Source of the DNA: Ga0077527 sp964533495
GTDB lineage: Bacteria; Pseudomonadota; Gammaproteobacteria; Burkholderiales; SG8-41
Reading direction: 5' to 3'
Length of the DNA: 64,000 bases
NCBI GenBank assembly: GCA_964533495.1
Contig: CAZHJU010000003.1
Coordinates: 62,001 to 126,000, forward strand
Shown here: piece by piece, positions 34,137 to 42,387 of the stretch
How positions within the stretch are numbered: position 1 is the stretch's first letter
Layout: each line of letters opens with the position of its first letter
Notes under the pieces: model-generated
What the model was told of the DNA's origin: nothing
Databases searched by the model: none
What the model saw: the letters and a program-made list of their open reading frames with translations, nothing else
Made by a program: the position numbers and the translations under genes

Positions 34137-35138
34137 TTATTCCTTCGGCAATTTCGCCGCGGTGATCACCTTGCCCCAGGCCGCGATTTCCGCCTTGATC
34201 TGCGCCAGGAACTCGTCGGGCGAATTGCCCTCGGGCTCGATGCCGAGGCCAGCCAGCCTTTCCGAAATCTCCGGTTTGCGCACGATCGTGGACAGTTCAC
34301 GGTGCAGGCGATTTACGATCGCCGGCGGCGTGCCTTTCGGCACATGCAAGCCGTACCAGGACAGCACCTCGTAACCGGGCACCGTCTCGGCAATCGTCGG
34401 CAAGTCGGGCGCCGACGCCAGGCGTTTCGTGCCGGTGACGCCCAGCGCGCGCAGCTTGCCCGCCTTGATGTGCGCAAAGGCCGAGGAATAGGCGCTGATC
34501 AGCAGGTGCACCTGCCCCGCCATCAGCTCGGCCAGTGCCGGACCGGCGCCCTTGTACGGCACATGCACGATATCGATGCCGGCCAAGTACTTGAACTGCT
34601 CCCCGGCGAGATGTGCGGTCGAACCGGCGCCCGCCGACGCGAAATTGAGCGCCCCCGGCTTCGATTTCGCCAGCGCGATCACGTCCTTCACCGACTTCGC
34701 GGCGACCGAGGGATGCACGACCAGCACCAGTTGGCTCGCCCCGACGCGGCTCACCGGCCTGATGTCCTTCGTTGGATCGTAAGGCAGCTTCAGGCGCAGA
34801 TTCGGCGCGATGACGATTTCGCCCCCGGCCGACATCAGCAGCGTGTGACCGTCGGGGGCCGATTGGGTCAGCAGCGTCACCGCCAGCGTGCCGCCGGCGC
34901 CGCCGCGGTTGTCGACGATGATCTGCTGGCCCAGTACTTCGGTCAGGCGCGGCGCCACCAGGCGCGCAGTCAGGTCGCTGGGCCCGCCGGGCGGATAACT
35001 CACCATCATGCGCACCGGACGCTGCGGATATTTCGCTTCCGCGGCATGTGCCGGTCCGGACAGCGTGAGCGCCGCTGCCGCGATGCCGGCGGCAATGACG
35101 GCCGCAGTGTTGTGATACCGGGTGTTGCGCTGAGTCAT
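34137..35138 (-). CDS. Bug family TTT receptor (4 of 4)
   Basis: 333 residues from the ATG at 35138 (CCGGAGGATAACGAC upstream). Signal peptide ends SGPAHAAEA; Bug motifs QRPVRMMVSYPPGGPSDLTAR, VDNRGGAGG, PDGHTLLMSAGG and VHVPYKGAGPALAELMAG. Stands alone, with no transporter membrane genes, and converges on the methyltransferase-like gene. Confidence 0.92.
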   Translation of the reverse strand: MTQRNTRYHNTAAVIAAGIAAAALTLSGPAHAAEAKYPQRPVRMMVSYPPGGPSDLTARLVAPRLTEVLGQQIIVDNRGGAGGTLAVTLLTQSAPDGHTLLMSAGGEIVIAPNLRLKLPYDPTKDIRPVSRVGASQLVLVVHPSVAAKSVKDVIALAKSKPGALNFASAGAGSTAHLAGEQFKYLAGIDIVHVPYKGAGPALAELMAGQVHLLISAYSSAFAHIKAGKLRALGVTGTKRLASAPDLPTIAETVPGYEVLSWYGLHVPKGTPPAIVNRLHRELSTIVRKPEISERLAGLGIEPEGNSPDEFLAQIKAEIAAWGKVITAAKLPKE

Positions 35139-35311
35139 GTCGTTATCCTCCGGTGGTGAAGCGGTCATGCCGCCGCCAGGCCAGTGTAGCGCAAACTTCC
35201 GGCCCGATCCGCAGCAAAGTCCGCATGCGGCACCGAAACGACGCGCACCGCCACCGGGAGAAAAATCAGGAGAGAAGCCGGGAGAAAAGCGGGACCGGCG
35301 GCATGCCGCGC

Positions 35312-35992
35312 TCAGGCCGGCACGGCGGTGGCTTCAAGGCCGCGGATCATCCGTCGCAACTGCTCGCCGGTGATCAGTTCGATGTCGATGCGGTTTTCCT
35401 CGACGAAGCGGCTCGCTTCTTCCGTGAACGATCCCGAGGTCACCACAAAAACCCCGGCCGCGCCTTCGGCCGCCGCGATGCCGCAGATCTCGCGCACCAC
35501 CTTCACGCCGACGCGCTGCACCCGCCAGTGCTTGCACTGCACGAGATAACGGTCTTCCCCGATGCTCGCCACCAGGTCGACGCCGCCGTCGGCCCTGCCA
35601 TCACCGCGCTGCTCGACGCAAAAACCCTTGCGCCTGAAAAACTCGCCGACCAGTTTTTCAAACTCGCGCCAGGACAGCAGTTCGAGCGCGGCATGCCCGC
35701 GTTCACCGGCGACCGCGGCGTAATTCCTGCGGTGGCGGCAGGCCATCCACGCCGATGCCGCGGCGCCGGCCAGAAAAACGGCCGGCAGCAGGTACTGCAG
35801 CCCCGTGGCCACGCCGCGCAGCACGGCCAGGGCCGGCGCACCGGGAACATCCGTTCCTCCCGAAACGATCGCGCGCACCGCCCCGTGCAGTACCAGGCCG
35901 GACAGCAGTGCCGCAAGCACGCCCTTCCACCAGGGCCAGCGCGTTGCGCGGTCGATCAGCGATTCCAGCGGATTGCTCCTGCCCCTTGCCAT
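35312..35992 (-). CDS. Mrr-like restriction endonuclease-fold membrane protein
   Basis: 226 residues from the ATG at 35992. Two hydrophobic helices (GVLAALLSGLVLHGAV and LQYLLPAVFLAGAAASAWM) precede a PD-(D/E)XK nuclease domain: WREFEKLVGEFFRRKGF, ADGGVDLVASIGEDRYLVQCKHW (Asp and Q-x-K) and AAGVFVVTSGSFTEEA. Mrr-family domains cleave modified or damaged DNA; the membrane-tethered version is common but uncharacterised. No methyltransferase partner is present. Confidence 0.82.
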   Translation of the reverse strand: MARGRSNPLESLIDRATRWPWWKGVLAALLSGLVLHGAVRAIVSGGTDVPGAPALAVLRGVATGLQYLLPAVFLAGAAASAWMACRHRRNYAAVAGERGHAALELLSWREFEKLVGEFFRRKGFCVEQRGDGRADGGVDLVASIGEDRYLVQCKHWRVQRVGVKVVREICGIAAAEGAAGVFVVTSGSFTEEASRFVEENRIDIELITGEQLRRMIRGLEATAVPA

Positions 35993-36100
35993 GCCTTCCT
36001 CCTCCGATGGGCATTCTGTCGCTCCCGCTGCCGCCACACCAGCCCACTACCGCACAAACCGAAACCGCCCGGGCATACGAAGCAGGCTTGACGGATAATT

Positions 36101-36127
36101 ATAAGTATTTGTTTTTATTGATATTTT
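36101..36127 (+). repeat. 27-bp AT-rich repeat, copy 2
   Basis: Identical core to copies at 24202 and 41020. Here it is flanked by GGATA (36094-36098) and TATCC, forming a short inverted repeat around the AT-rich core. It lies in the spacer between the Mrr-like gene and the remnant of a conserved hypothetical gene. Confidence 0.8.
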
Positions 36128-36160
36128 TATATATCCGCTGCGCCTGCACGATCCGTCCGC

Positions 36161-36459
36161 TCAATTGGCCGGTATCGTCAGCACCGGCTGCTGCGGCGCC
36201 ACGCCGGTTTCCGCGATCGACGAGAATATTTTCAGGAAAGAGAATGCGCGCTTGGATGCCAGATCCCGGTCGTCGATCCAGAACCAGTGATTGCGATAAC
36301 GGACCGCAACATAGGCGTCCGCGGGCGCGCCCTCGCCCGAGAGCACGCGGGCGACCGGATACGCATTGCGCGCGTCCCTCCGCAAGATGCTGCGCGGGCA
36401 CATCGACGCCGGATGACAGCTCGACCAGTATTTCCATGATGGAACGCGTCAGCAGGGTA
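36161..36459 (-). pseudogene. Remnant of a conserved hypothetical protein, frameshifted
   Basis: Two frames together give the C-terminal part of a protein family I remember only as hypothetical: MEILVELSSGVDVPAQHLAEGR in one frame (about 36437-36366), then YVAVRYRNHWFWIDDRDLASKR ... PVLTIPAN in another, with a one-base shift between about 36366 and 36385. No N-terminal part is present. It abuts the remnant at 36460. Debris of a rearrangement. Confidence 0.6.
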
Positions 36460-36621
36460 GCTATTGGTGATGTTGAGGATGTTGCCGGCCTGCTGGAAGC
36501 TCGCCGTGCCGTGCACCACCGTCGGGTTCACCGGATTGGCCAGCGCTCCGCCGCTGAAGCAGGCGGCGACGGCCAGTACGGACAGCCGGGGAAGCAGCAT
36601 ATTTTCAGAAAATTTTTGCAC
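36460..36621 (-). pseudogene. N-terminal fragment of a filamentous-haemagglutinin-like (two-partner secretion) protein
   Basis: 54 residues: MQKFSENMLLPRLSVLAVAA (signal), then NPTVVHGTASF-QQAGNILNITNS, which resembles the start of the TPS secretion domain of FHA-like exoproteins. Similarity stops abruptly and the DNA continues into the hypothetical remnant. The rest of a normally very large adhesin gene is missing. Confidence 0.55.
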
Positions 36622-36917
36622 GGGCGCAGTATAATAACGTTAACCTCGAAAACAAGTGAAAAATCATTATTTACAACATGTTAACGCTTGATCTCGGGCT
36701 GGAACTTTACCGATCTTTCGTCGTTTCGATTGAATTTTCGACACCCGATTCCGAAATTTCATGAGAATCAGCCAATTAACCGATGCAGCCTTCGACAAAA
36801 ATTGAACGCCTCTTTTGCGAACCGAAAAGCGCCATCCGTGCGTGCGAACCAAAGCTCCGTCTTCGGGTCAGATGGGCGATTGCGGGAAAACTCGGGATTC
36901 ACTTACACTCGTCGCCG
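36622..36917. other. AT-rich intergenic region before the copper cluster
   Basis: Clearly less GC-rich than the surroundings, with GTTAAC-type palindromes near 36639 and 36679. No convincing gene on either strand. It probably holds the promoter for the copper cluster; a weak sigma70-like pair TTGCGG/TTACAC with 17-base spacing lies at 36880-36908. Confidence 0.4.
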
Positions 36918-37277
36918 ATGAATCGCTTGCGCGCACTGCTGGTTGCCGTCCTCCTGCTTGCCCTGCCTGTGCAGGGGCTTGCCGCGTACACGCCGGCGAT
37001 GGCCTGCAGCGATGCGCAGGCGATGCACGGCGACAGTGACAACCGGCAACATGGCCACCATGCACCGGCGCAAGCCGCCATGGACCATCATCACCAAAGC
37101 GACAGCAGCCCCGCGGAACCGTCGGGCGGCCATTCCTGCTGTCATCACGTGGTATCCGCAGGCGCGCCGGCCCTGATTGCCGGCATCGCCGAAACGCCGC
37201 GTGTGCTGGTATCGCGCAGCGCCTCGCTCGCAACGTTGTACATCCCCGAAATGCCGCAGCGCCCACCCCGGGCCTGA
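36918..37277 (+). CDS. Small secreted His/Cys-rich protein (copper-cluster, DUF2946/CopL-like)
   Basis: 119 residues. Signal peptide LRALLVAVLLLALPVQGLAAY, then a metal-ligand-rich stretch (MHGDSDNRQHGHHAPAQAAM, DHHHQSDSS, GHSCCHHVVSAG). Proteins of this kind are usually found in copper-resistance loci and presumably bind copper in the periplasm; assignment to a named family is tentative. First gene of the cluster. Confidence 0.65.
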   Translation: MNRLRALLVAVLLLALPVQGLAAYTPAMACSDAQAMHGDSDNRQHGHHAPAQAAMDHHHQSDSSPAEPSGGHSCCHHVVSAGAPALIAGIAETPRVLVSRSASLATLYIPEMPQRPPRA

Positions 37278-37363
37278 TCCCCGTTCGACCTGCAACGACG
37301 CCTGCCTGTCAGGAGGCGTCATGTCGGGCAGTCGCCTGCCCGCAATCCGCATCGGGGAATCAC

Positions 37364-37654
37364 ATGCAACCGAAATCCGCAGTCCTGTACTGCGCGCTGG
37401 CTGCCGCATGGCTGCCGCCTGCAGCGGCGCAGCAATCCGCGCGCGACCATCCCGCCGACCCGGCCGTTGCCGTGCCGGCGCCCGCTCATGCGTCCGCCTT
37501 CGCCGGCTATCGCCCGTTTGGAAATGAAAAACCCGGGGCGTGGCGGGAATTGAACGACGGGGTCGCCCGCGCCGGCGGTCATGCCGGCATCCTGCGCGAA
37601 GGCGCCAAAGCCGCCAGCGGTCATGACGGCCACAAACCGGAGCCGGCACGATGA
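37364..37654 (+). CDS. Small periplasmic protein of the copper cluster
   Basis: 96 residues: signal peptide ending PPAAAQQ, a Pro/Ala-rich segment, then SAFAGYRPFGNEKPGAWRELNDGVARAGGHAG and a His-containing tail. Such small proteins regularly precede TolC-like genes in copper clusters; function unknown. Its TGA overlaps the ATG of the next gene (ATGA, 37651-37654). Confidence 0.7.
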   Translation: MQPKSAVLYCALAAAWLPPAAAQQSARDHPADPAVAVPAPAHASAFAGYRPFGNEKPGAWRELNDGVARAGGHAGILREGAKAASGHDGHKPEPAR

Positions 37655-39060
37655 GCGCCCTGCGCAAATTCATCATCGCAGCGGCAGCCCTGCTGCTGGG
37701 CGGCTGCGCCGTCTTCTCGGAAGACGGCGGCACCGGCAAGATCGGCGAAGCGCTCGCTGCGCGCGGCCTCGGCCAGCAGACACCGTGGATCCGCAGCGAA
37801 GCGGAAGCCGACCGTGCCGCCAAAGCGCTGCGCAAGCTGCTCGCCCAGCCGCTGGGCGCCGATGCAGCGGTCCAGATCGCGCTGCTCAACAACCGCGGAT
37901 TGCAGGCGCAGTACGCGGAGCTGGGCATCGCCGAAGCCGATCTGGTGCAGGCCAGCCGCCTGCGCAATCCCGGCTTCTCCTTCGGCCGCAGCCATCGTGG
38001 CGACGTTGTCGAATACGAGCGCGCCTTCATCTTCGACCTGATGGGACTGCTGACGATGTCGGTGCGCACCCGCATCGAGACGGAGCGCTTCCAGCTCGCG
38101 CAGAACCGCCTGACCGCGGACATCCTTCAGGTCGCCGCCGATACCCGTCGCGCGTGGGTCCAGGCCGTTGCCGCGCAACAGTCGGCGGCTTATGCCGAAC
38201 AGGTACGGGACGCGGCGGAGGCCGCGGCGGAGCTGGCCCGGCGCATGCTCCGCGCCGGTAATTTCAGCGCGCTCGACCAGGCACGGGAGCAGGCCTTCTA
38301 CGCCGACGCCGCGACCCGGCTCGCGCGCGCGCGCCAGGCCGCGCTCGCCGCGCGCGAGCAACTCACCCGCCTGCTGGGCCTGTGGGGTCCGGACATTGCC
38401 TACCGCCTGCCCGGACAGCTGCCGGAACTGCCGCAGGCACCGCGCGAAATCGCGGACATCGAGCAACAGGCGATGCGCCAGCGGCTCGACGTGCAGGGCG
38501 CGATGCAGGAGGCTGCGAACATCGCCGGCATCCTGGGGCTGCCCAAGACCACCGGCTGGCTCAGCGTGCTCGAGGCGAAGTACATGCGCAACAGCGAGAG
38601 CGGCGAACCGCGCCAGACCGGCTGGGAAATCGGGTTGCGGCTGCCGATTTTCGATTTCGGCACGGCACGCAACGCCCGCGCCGAGCACATCTACATGCAG
38701 GCGGCCCATCGCGCCACCGACCTCGCGGTACGCGCCCGTTCCGAAGTACGCGAGGCGTACGGCGCCTGGCGCACGGCCTACGACCTCGCCCGGCACTACC
38801 GCGAGGAAATCGTGCCGCTGCGCGCGCGCATCGCCGAAGAGACGCTGCTGCGCTACAACGGCATGCTGATGAGCGTGTTCGAGCTGCTCGCCGAATCGCG
38901 GCAGCAGGTCGGCGCCGTGATCGGCAGCATCGAGGCGCAACGCGATTTCTGGATCGCCGATGCCACGCTGCAGTTTGCCATCAACGGTAAATCGCTGGGC
39001 ACCATCGCCGCGCCCGGCACAGTCCCTAGAGCCGCAGCAGCGGCTACGGCGACACACTGA
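37651..39060 (+). CDS. TolC-family outer-membrane efflux lipoprotein
   Basis: 469 residues; lipobox LGGC at residue 18. Two repeated OEP halves with long amphipathic helices (AVQIALLNNRGLQAQYAELGIAEADLVQ; second half from about 270). No RND genes follow directly, unlike the CzcCBA set at 49.9 kb, so it may serve another pump or act with the multicopper oxidase cluster. Coupled to the 96-residue gene. Confidence 0.85.
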   Translation: MSALRKFIIAAAALLLGGCAVFSEDGGTGKIGEALAARGLGQQTPWIRSEAEADRAAKALRKLLAQPLGADAAVQIALLNNRGLQAQYAELGIAEADLVQASRLRNPGFSFGRSHRGDVVEYERAFIFDLMGLLTMSVRTRIETERFQLAQNRLTADILQVAADTRRAWVQAVAAQQSAAYAEQVRDAAEAAAELARRMLRAGNFSALDQAREQAFYADAATRLARARQAALAAREQLTRLLGLWGPDIAYRLPGQLPELPQAPREIADIEQQAMRQRLDVQGAMQEAANIAGILGLPKTTGWLSVLEAKYMRNSESGEPRQTGWEIGLRLPIFDFGTARNARAEHIYMQAAHRATDLAVRARSEVREAYGAWRTAYDLARHYREEIVPLRARIAEETLLRYNGMLMSVFELLAESRQQVGAVIGSIEAQRDFWIADATLQFAINGKSLGTIAAPGTVPRAAAAATATH

Positions 39061-39080
39061 AACCACATACGGAGACCATC

Positions 39081-39626
39081 ATGAATCACATCCTCATCGC
39101 ACTGCTGCTCCCGTTGCTCACGCTCGCCGGCCATGCACACGCCCAGCACGCCGGTCATGCCGGCCCGCATCAGCGCGGCATCAAGGCGCTGTCCGCCGAA
39201 GAGGCCAGCCAGTACGCCGCCGGCGCCGGCATGGGTTACGCAAAGGCCGCGGAACTCAATCATTATCCGGGTCCCATGCACGTGCTGGAACTAGCCGCCG
39301 TGCTCGAACTGACGCCGGAACAGCACCATGCAACCCGCCAGTTGATGAACCGGCACAAAACCGAGGCTCGCGCCATCGGCGAAAGACTGGTCGCAGCCGA
39401 GGCCGAACTCGACCGGCTGTTTGCGGAAAACAAAATCACCCAGACAACACTGGCATCGCAGGTGCAGAAAATCGCCGGGCTGCAGGGCGAGTACCGGCTG
39501 TCGCACCTCGAAACCCACCGCCGCATGCAGGCACTGCTGACCAGCCAGCAGATCGCGCAATACGACCGCCTGCGCGGATACGCCGGCGACAAGACCGGCG
39601 GCGCAGCCAGCATGCATCACCACTGA
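39081..39626 (+). CDS. Spy/CpxP-like periplasmic protein
   Basis: 181 residues, signal peptide ending GHAHAQHAG. Helical mature region with ELTPEQHHATRQLMNRHKTEARAIGERLVAAEAELDRLF, the LTxxQ-type pattern of the Spy/CpxP/ZraP group, and a His-rich start (HAGHAGPHQ) and end (SMHHH). Likely metal-binding periplasmic chaperone or sensor in the copper cluster. Confidence 0.75.
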   Translation: MNHILIALLLPLLTLAGHAHAQHAGHAGPHQRGIKALSAEEASQYAAGAGMGYAKAAELNHYPGPMHVLELAAVLELTPEQHHATRQLMNRHKTEARAIGERLVAAEAELDRLFAENKITQTTLASQVQKIAGLQGEYRLSHLETHRRMQALLTSQQIAQYDRLRGYAGDKTGGAASMHHH

Positions 39627-39637
39627 GCCGGCATGCC

Positions 39638-41023
39638 ATGAACAACCGCACGAATCTTCGCCGGCAATTCCTGCGGGCTTCCGGCGTCGCGCTGCTCGGC
39701 GCCGCCGCGGTCAGCCGTGCCGCACAAGGCGCCGTGCCCGAGGCGGCAATGCAATCGAAACCCGACACCCAGCCGCCGCTGATGCCGGTGAGCGGCCGTC
39801 CCTACAACCCAGTAGTGACGCTCAACGGCTGGACCCTGCCCTGGCGCATGAACCGCGGCTGGAAGGAATTCCACCTCGTCGCCGAACCGGTGCGCCGGCA
39901 GATCGCGCCGGGCATGACCGCCAACCTGTGGGGCTACAATGGCCAGTCGCCGGGACCGACCATCGAATGCGTCGAAGGCGACAGGGTGCGCATCTTCGTC
40001 ACCAACAGGCTGCCCGAACACACGACCATCCACTGGCACGGCATCCTGCTGCCCAACGGCATGGACGGCGTCGGCGGACTGACCCAGCCGCACATACCGG
40101 CCGGCAAGACCTTCGTCTACGAGTTCGAGATGAAGAAGTCGGGCACCTTCATGTACCACCCGCATGCCGACGAGATGGTGCAGATGGCGATGGGCATGAT
40201 GGGATTCTTGGTGGTGCACCCGAAGAATCCGGACTTCATGAAGGTCGACCGCGACTTCGTGTTCCTGCTCAATGCCTTCGACATCGAGCCCGGCGCCACC
40301 ACGCCCAGGGTCAACACCATGCTCGACTTCAACCTGTGGTGCTGGAACTCGCGCGCCTTCCCCGGCATCGACCCCTTCGTCGTGCGCACCGGCGACCGCG
40401 TGCGCATCCGCTTCGGCAACCTGACGATGACCAACCATCCGGTACACATGCACGGCTACGACTTCGAGGTCACCTGCACCGACGGCGGCTGGGTGCCGAA
40501 GTCCGCGCGCTGGCCCGAAGTGACGGTGGACGTCGCGGTCGGCCAGATGCGCGCCTTCGAATTCGTCGCCTCGGAGCCGGGCGACTGGGCCATCCATTGC
40601 CACAAGTCGCACCACGTGATGAACGCGATGGGCCACGGCGTGCCGACGATGATCGGCGTCGACCACCGCGACGTCGCGCAGAAAATCATGCGGCTGGTGC
40701 CTGACTACATGGTCATGGGCGAGCGCGGCATGGCCGACATGGGCGAGATGGAAATGCCGCTGCCCGACAACACCCTGCCGATGATGACCGGCCACGGCCC
40801 CTTCGGCCCGCTGGAAATGGGCGGCATGTTCACGGTGGTCAAGGTGCGCGACGGCCTCGCGCGCAACGATTACAAGGATCCGGGCTGGTACAAACAGCCT
40901 TCGGGCACGGTGGCCCGGGAGTGGACCGGCGAGGCGCCGGCTCCGGCCCGGGCCGCACCAGCCGCCGCCGCGCCGGACCGCGGATTCCGCGCGCGCAAGC
41001 CCGCCACTGGACATAAACAATAA
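39638..41023 (+). CDS. Multicopper oxidase, Tat-exported
   Basis: 461 residues. Twin-arginine signal (LRRQFLRASGVALLGAAA). Copper-site motifs: TIHWHGILLPNG, FMYHPHADEMVQ, HPVHMHGYDFEV and IHCHKSHHVMNAMGHG, giving type 1, 2 and 3 sites. Met-rich segment near the C-terminus (MADMGEMEMP...MMTGHGP) suits Cu(I) oxidation. Probably oxidises Cu(I) in the periplasm (CopA/CueO-like role), though the type is nearer to two-/three-domain laccase-like oxidases. Its stop codon lies inside repeat copy 3. Confidence 0.9.
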   Translation: MNNRTNLRRQFLRASGVALLGAAAVSRAAQGAVPEAAMQSKPDTQPPLMPVSGRPYNPVVTLNGWTLPWRMNRGWKEFHLVAEPVRRQIAPGMTANLWGYNGQSPGPTIECVEGDRVRIFVTNRLPEHTTIHWHGILLPNGMDGVGGLTQPHIPAGKTFVYEFEMKKSGTFMYHPHADEMVQMAMGMMGFLVVHPKNPDFMKVDRDFVFLLNAFDIEPGATTPRVNTMLDFNLWCWNSRAFPGIDPFVVRTGDRVRIRFGNLTMTNHPVHMHGYDFEVTCTDGGWVPKSARWPEVTVDVAVGQMRAFEFVASEPGDWAIHCHKSHHVMNAMGHGVPTMIGVDHRDVAQKIMRLVPDYMVMGERGMADMGEMEMPLPDNTLPMMTGHGPFGPLEMGGMFTVVKVRDGLARNDYKDPGWYKQPSGTVAREWTGEAPAPARAAPAAAAPDRGFRARKPATGHKQ

Positions 41024-41046
41024 GTATTTGTTTTTATTGATATTTT
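41020..41046 (+). repeat. 27-bp AT-rich repeat, copy 3
   Basis: Same core as at 24202 and 36101. It overlaps the TAA stop of the multicopper oxidase gene and ends 12 bases before the cupredoxin ATG, so it occupies nearly the whole spacer within the copper operon. No clear flanking inverted repeat here. Confidence 0.8.
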
Positions 41047-41058
41047 CAAGGAAACCTC

Positions 41059-41562
41059 ATGAAATACCGAATCCCGATCCTGATCACGCTGGCAGTCGCC
41101 GCATTCTCCACCACGCCCGTCCGGGCACATGGCGAGGCCCATGGCAAAAAAAGCGCCAAACCGGCCGCACTGAATCCGGAAGAAAAAACCTTCGGCAAGC
41201 AGGGCGACCCCAAAAAGATCATGCGCACGATCCATGTCGACATGAGCGACCGCATGCGCTTCACGCCCGCCGCCCTGGCCGTCAAACAGCACGAGACCAT
41301 CCGCTTCATCGTCAAGAACTCGGGCAAGGTCATGCACGAGTTCGTGCTCGGCACCATCGCGGAACTGAAGGAACATGCCGAACTGATGAAAAAATTCCCG
41401 AACATGGAACACGACGAGCCGTACATGGCCCACGTCCCGCCGGGCAAGACGGAAACCATCGTCTGGCAGTTCACCAGGGTCGGAGAATTCCATTTCGGCT
41501 GCCTGCTGCCCGGACATTTCGAAGCCGGCATGGTCGGCAAGGTCAACGTAACCCGGAGGTGA
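41059..41562 (+). CDS. Periplasmic cupredoxin-domain protein
   Basis: 167 residues: signal peptide ending STTPVRAHGEAHG, then a plastocyanin/azurin-like domain. Copper ligands: His in KVMHEFVLG, then FGCLLPGHFEAGMVGKV (Cys, His, Met). Probably shuttles copper or electrons near the multicopper oxidase. AAGGAAA is the ribosome site, right after the repeat. Confidence 0.88.
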   Translation: MKYRIPILITLAVAAFSTTPVRAHGEAHGKKSAKPAALNPEEKTFGKQGDPKKIMRTIHVDMSDRMRFTPAALAVKQHETIRFIVKNSGKVMHEFVLGTIAELKEHAELMKKFPNMEHDEPYMAHVPPGKTETIVWQFTRVGEFHFGCLLPGHFEAGMVGKVNVTRR

Positions 41563-41565
41563 TCC

Positions 41566-42009
41566 ATGATGATCCAACGACGCCAATTCATGCTTGCGCT
41601 GGCAATTGCCGCAGCGGCCGGAACCGTTCACGCCGGCGAGCCGCCCCTGGTCACCGTCCACCTGAACCCCGGTTGAGGCTGCTGCGGCGCGTGGATGGAT
41701 CATCTGCGCGCCAACGGCTTCCGTGTGAAGTCCGTCGCAGTCGAAGACACCGCCGACGAGCGCAGGCGCCGCGGCATTCCCGCGGCCCTCGGCGGCTGCC
41801 ATACCGGCGTCGTCGGCGGTTATGCCATCGAGGGCCATGTGCCGGCGCGGGAAATCAGGCGCCTGCTCGCCGAGCGCCCTGCCGCGGCCGGCCTCGCCGT
41901 GCCCAGCATGCCGCAGGGTTCGCCCGGCATGGAGTCGCCGACACCGCAGCGCTACAACGTACTGCTGGTCGGCAAGGATGGCCGCCACTCCGTCTATGCG
42001 CGTTATTGA
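41566..42009 (+). CDS. DUF411 metal-binding protein with in-frame TGA, candidate selenoprotein
   Basis: 147 residues if TGA 41674-41676 (codon 37) is read. GGAGGTGA precedes the ATG at 41566; signal peptide MLALAIAAAAGTVHAGE. The DUF411 family starts its metal motif C-G-C-C-x-x-W; here it is (TGA)-G-C-C-G-A-W, so the TGA falls exactly on the first Cys. The rest is intact: WMDHLRANGFRVKSVAVEDT, GGCHTGVVGGYAIEGHVPA, GLAVPSMPQGSPGMESP, YNVLLVG. A hairpin suited to a bacterial SECIS lies at 41686-41712. Either Sec is inserted, or this is a nonsense mutation or base error (TGC to TGA). If read as stop, only a 36-residue peptide is made. The neighbours suggest a copper-related role. Confidence 0.7.
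41686..41712 (+). promoter_or_regulatory. Candidate bacterial SECIS hairpin
   Basis: GGCGCGTGGATG (41686-41697) pairs with CATCTGCGCGCC (41701-41712): 12 pairs, two of them G-U, with apical loop GAT. The loop begins with G and lies 21 nt after the TGA, within the 16-37 nt distance given for bacterial SECIS elements, with G among the first loop bases. Caution: hairpins form easily in GC-rich coding DNA. Confidence 0.5.
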
Positions 42010-42045
42010 CCCACCCGATTCGAATACACACCAGGAGAAATCGCC

Positions 42046-42387
42046 ATGAAAAAAAACCTGCTAATCGCCGCGATGCTCGCAGCCATCCCCGTCCACGCCC
42101 AGCAAGCCGGCGCGGACCATGCGGCCCACCATCCGGCGCCTGCCGCCAGCGCCGCAAAAACCGCGCCGTCGGATGGCGAAGTGCGCAAGGTCGATCACGA
42201 CGCAAAAAAAATCACCCTGCGCCATGGTCCCATCGCCAATCTCGACATGCCGCCGATGACCATGGTGTTCCAGGTCAGGAATCCGGCCCTGCTGCAGCAG
42301 GTCAAGACCGGCGACAAGATCCGGTTCCGCGCGGAAAAAATCGGCGGCGCCTACGTCGTCACCAGTATCGAGAACGCATCGAAATGA
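42046..42387 (+). CDS. cusF: CusF-like periplasmic copper-binding protein
   Basis: 113 residues with signal peptide ending IPVHAQQ and a His-rich linker. The CusF OB-fold core is seen in GEVRKVDHDAKKITLRHGPI, LDMPPMTMVFQV (the Met ligands, with the DMPPMTM signature) and GDKIRFRAEKIGGAYVVTSI. CusF carries Cu(I)/Ag(I) to an efflux pump. CAGGAGAAA precedes the ATG. Last gene of the cluster. Confidence 0.9.
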   Translation: MKKNLLIAAMLAAIPVHAQQAGADHAAHHPAPAASAAKTAPSDGEVRKVDHDAKKITLRHGPIANLDMPPMTMVFQVRNPALLQQVKTGDKIRFRAEKIGGAYVVTSIENASK

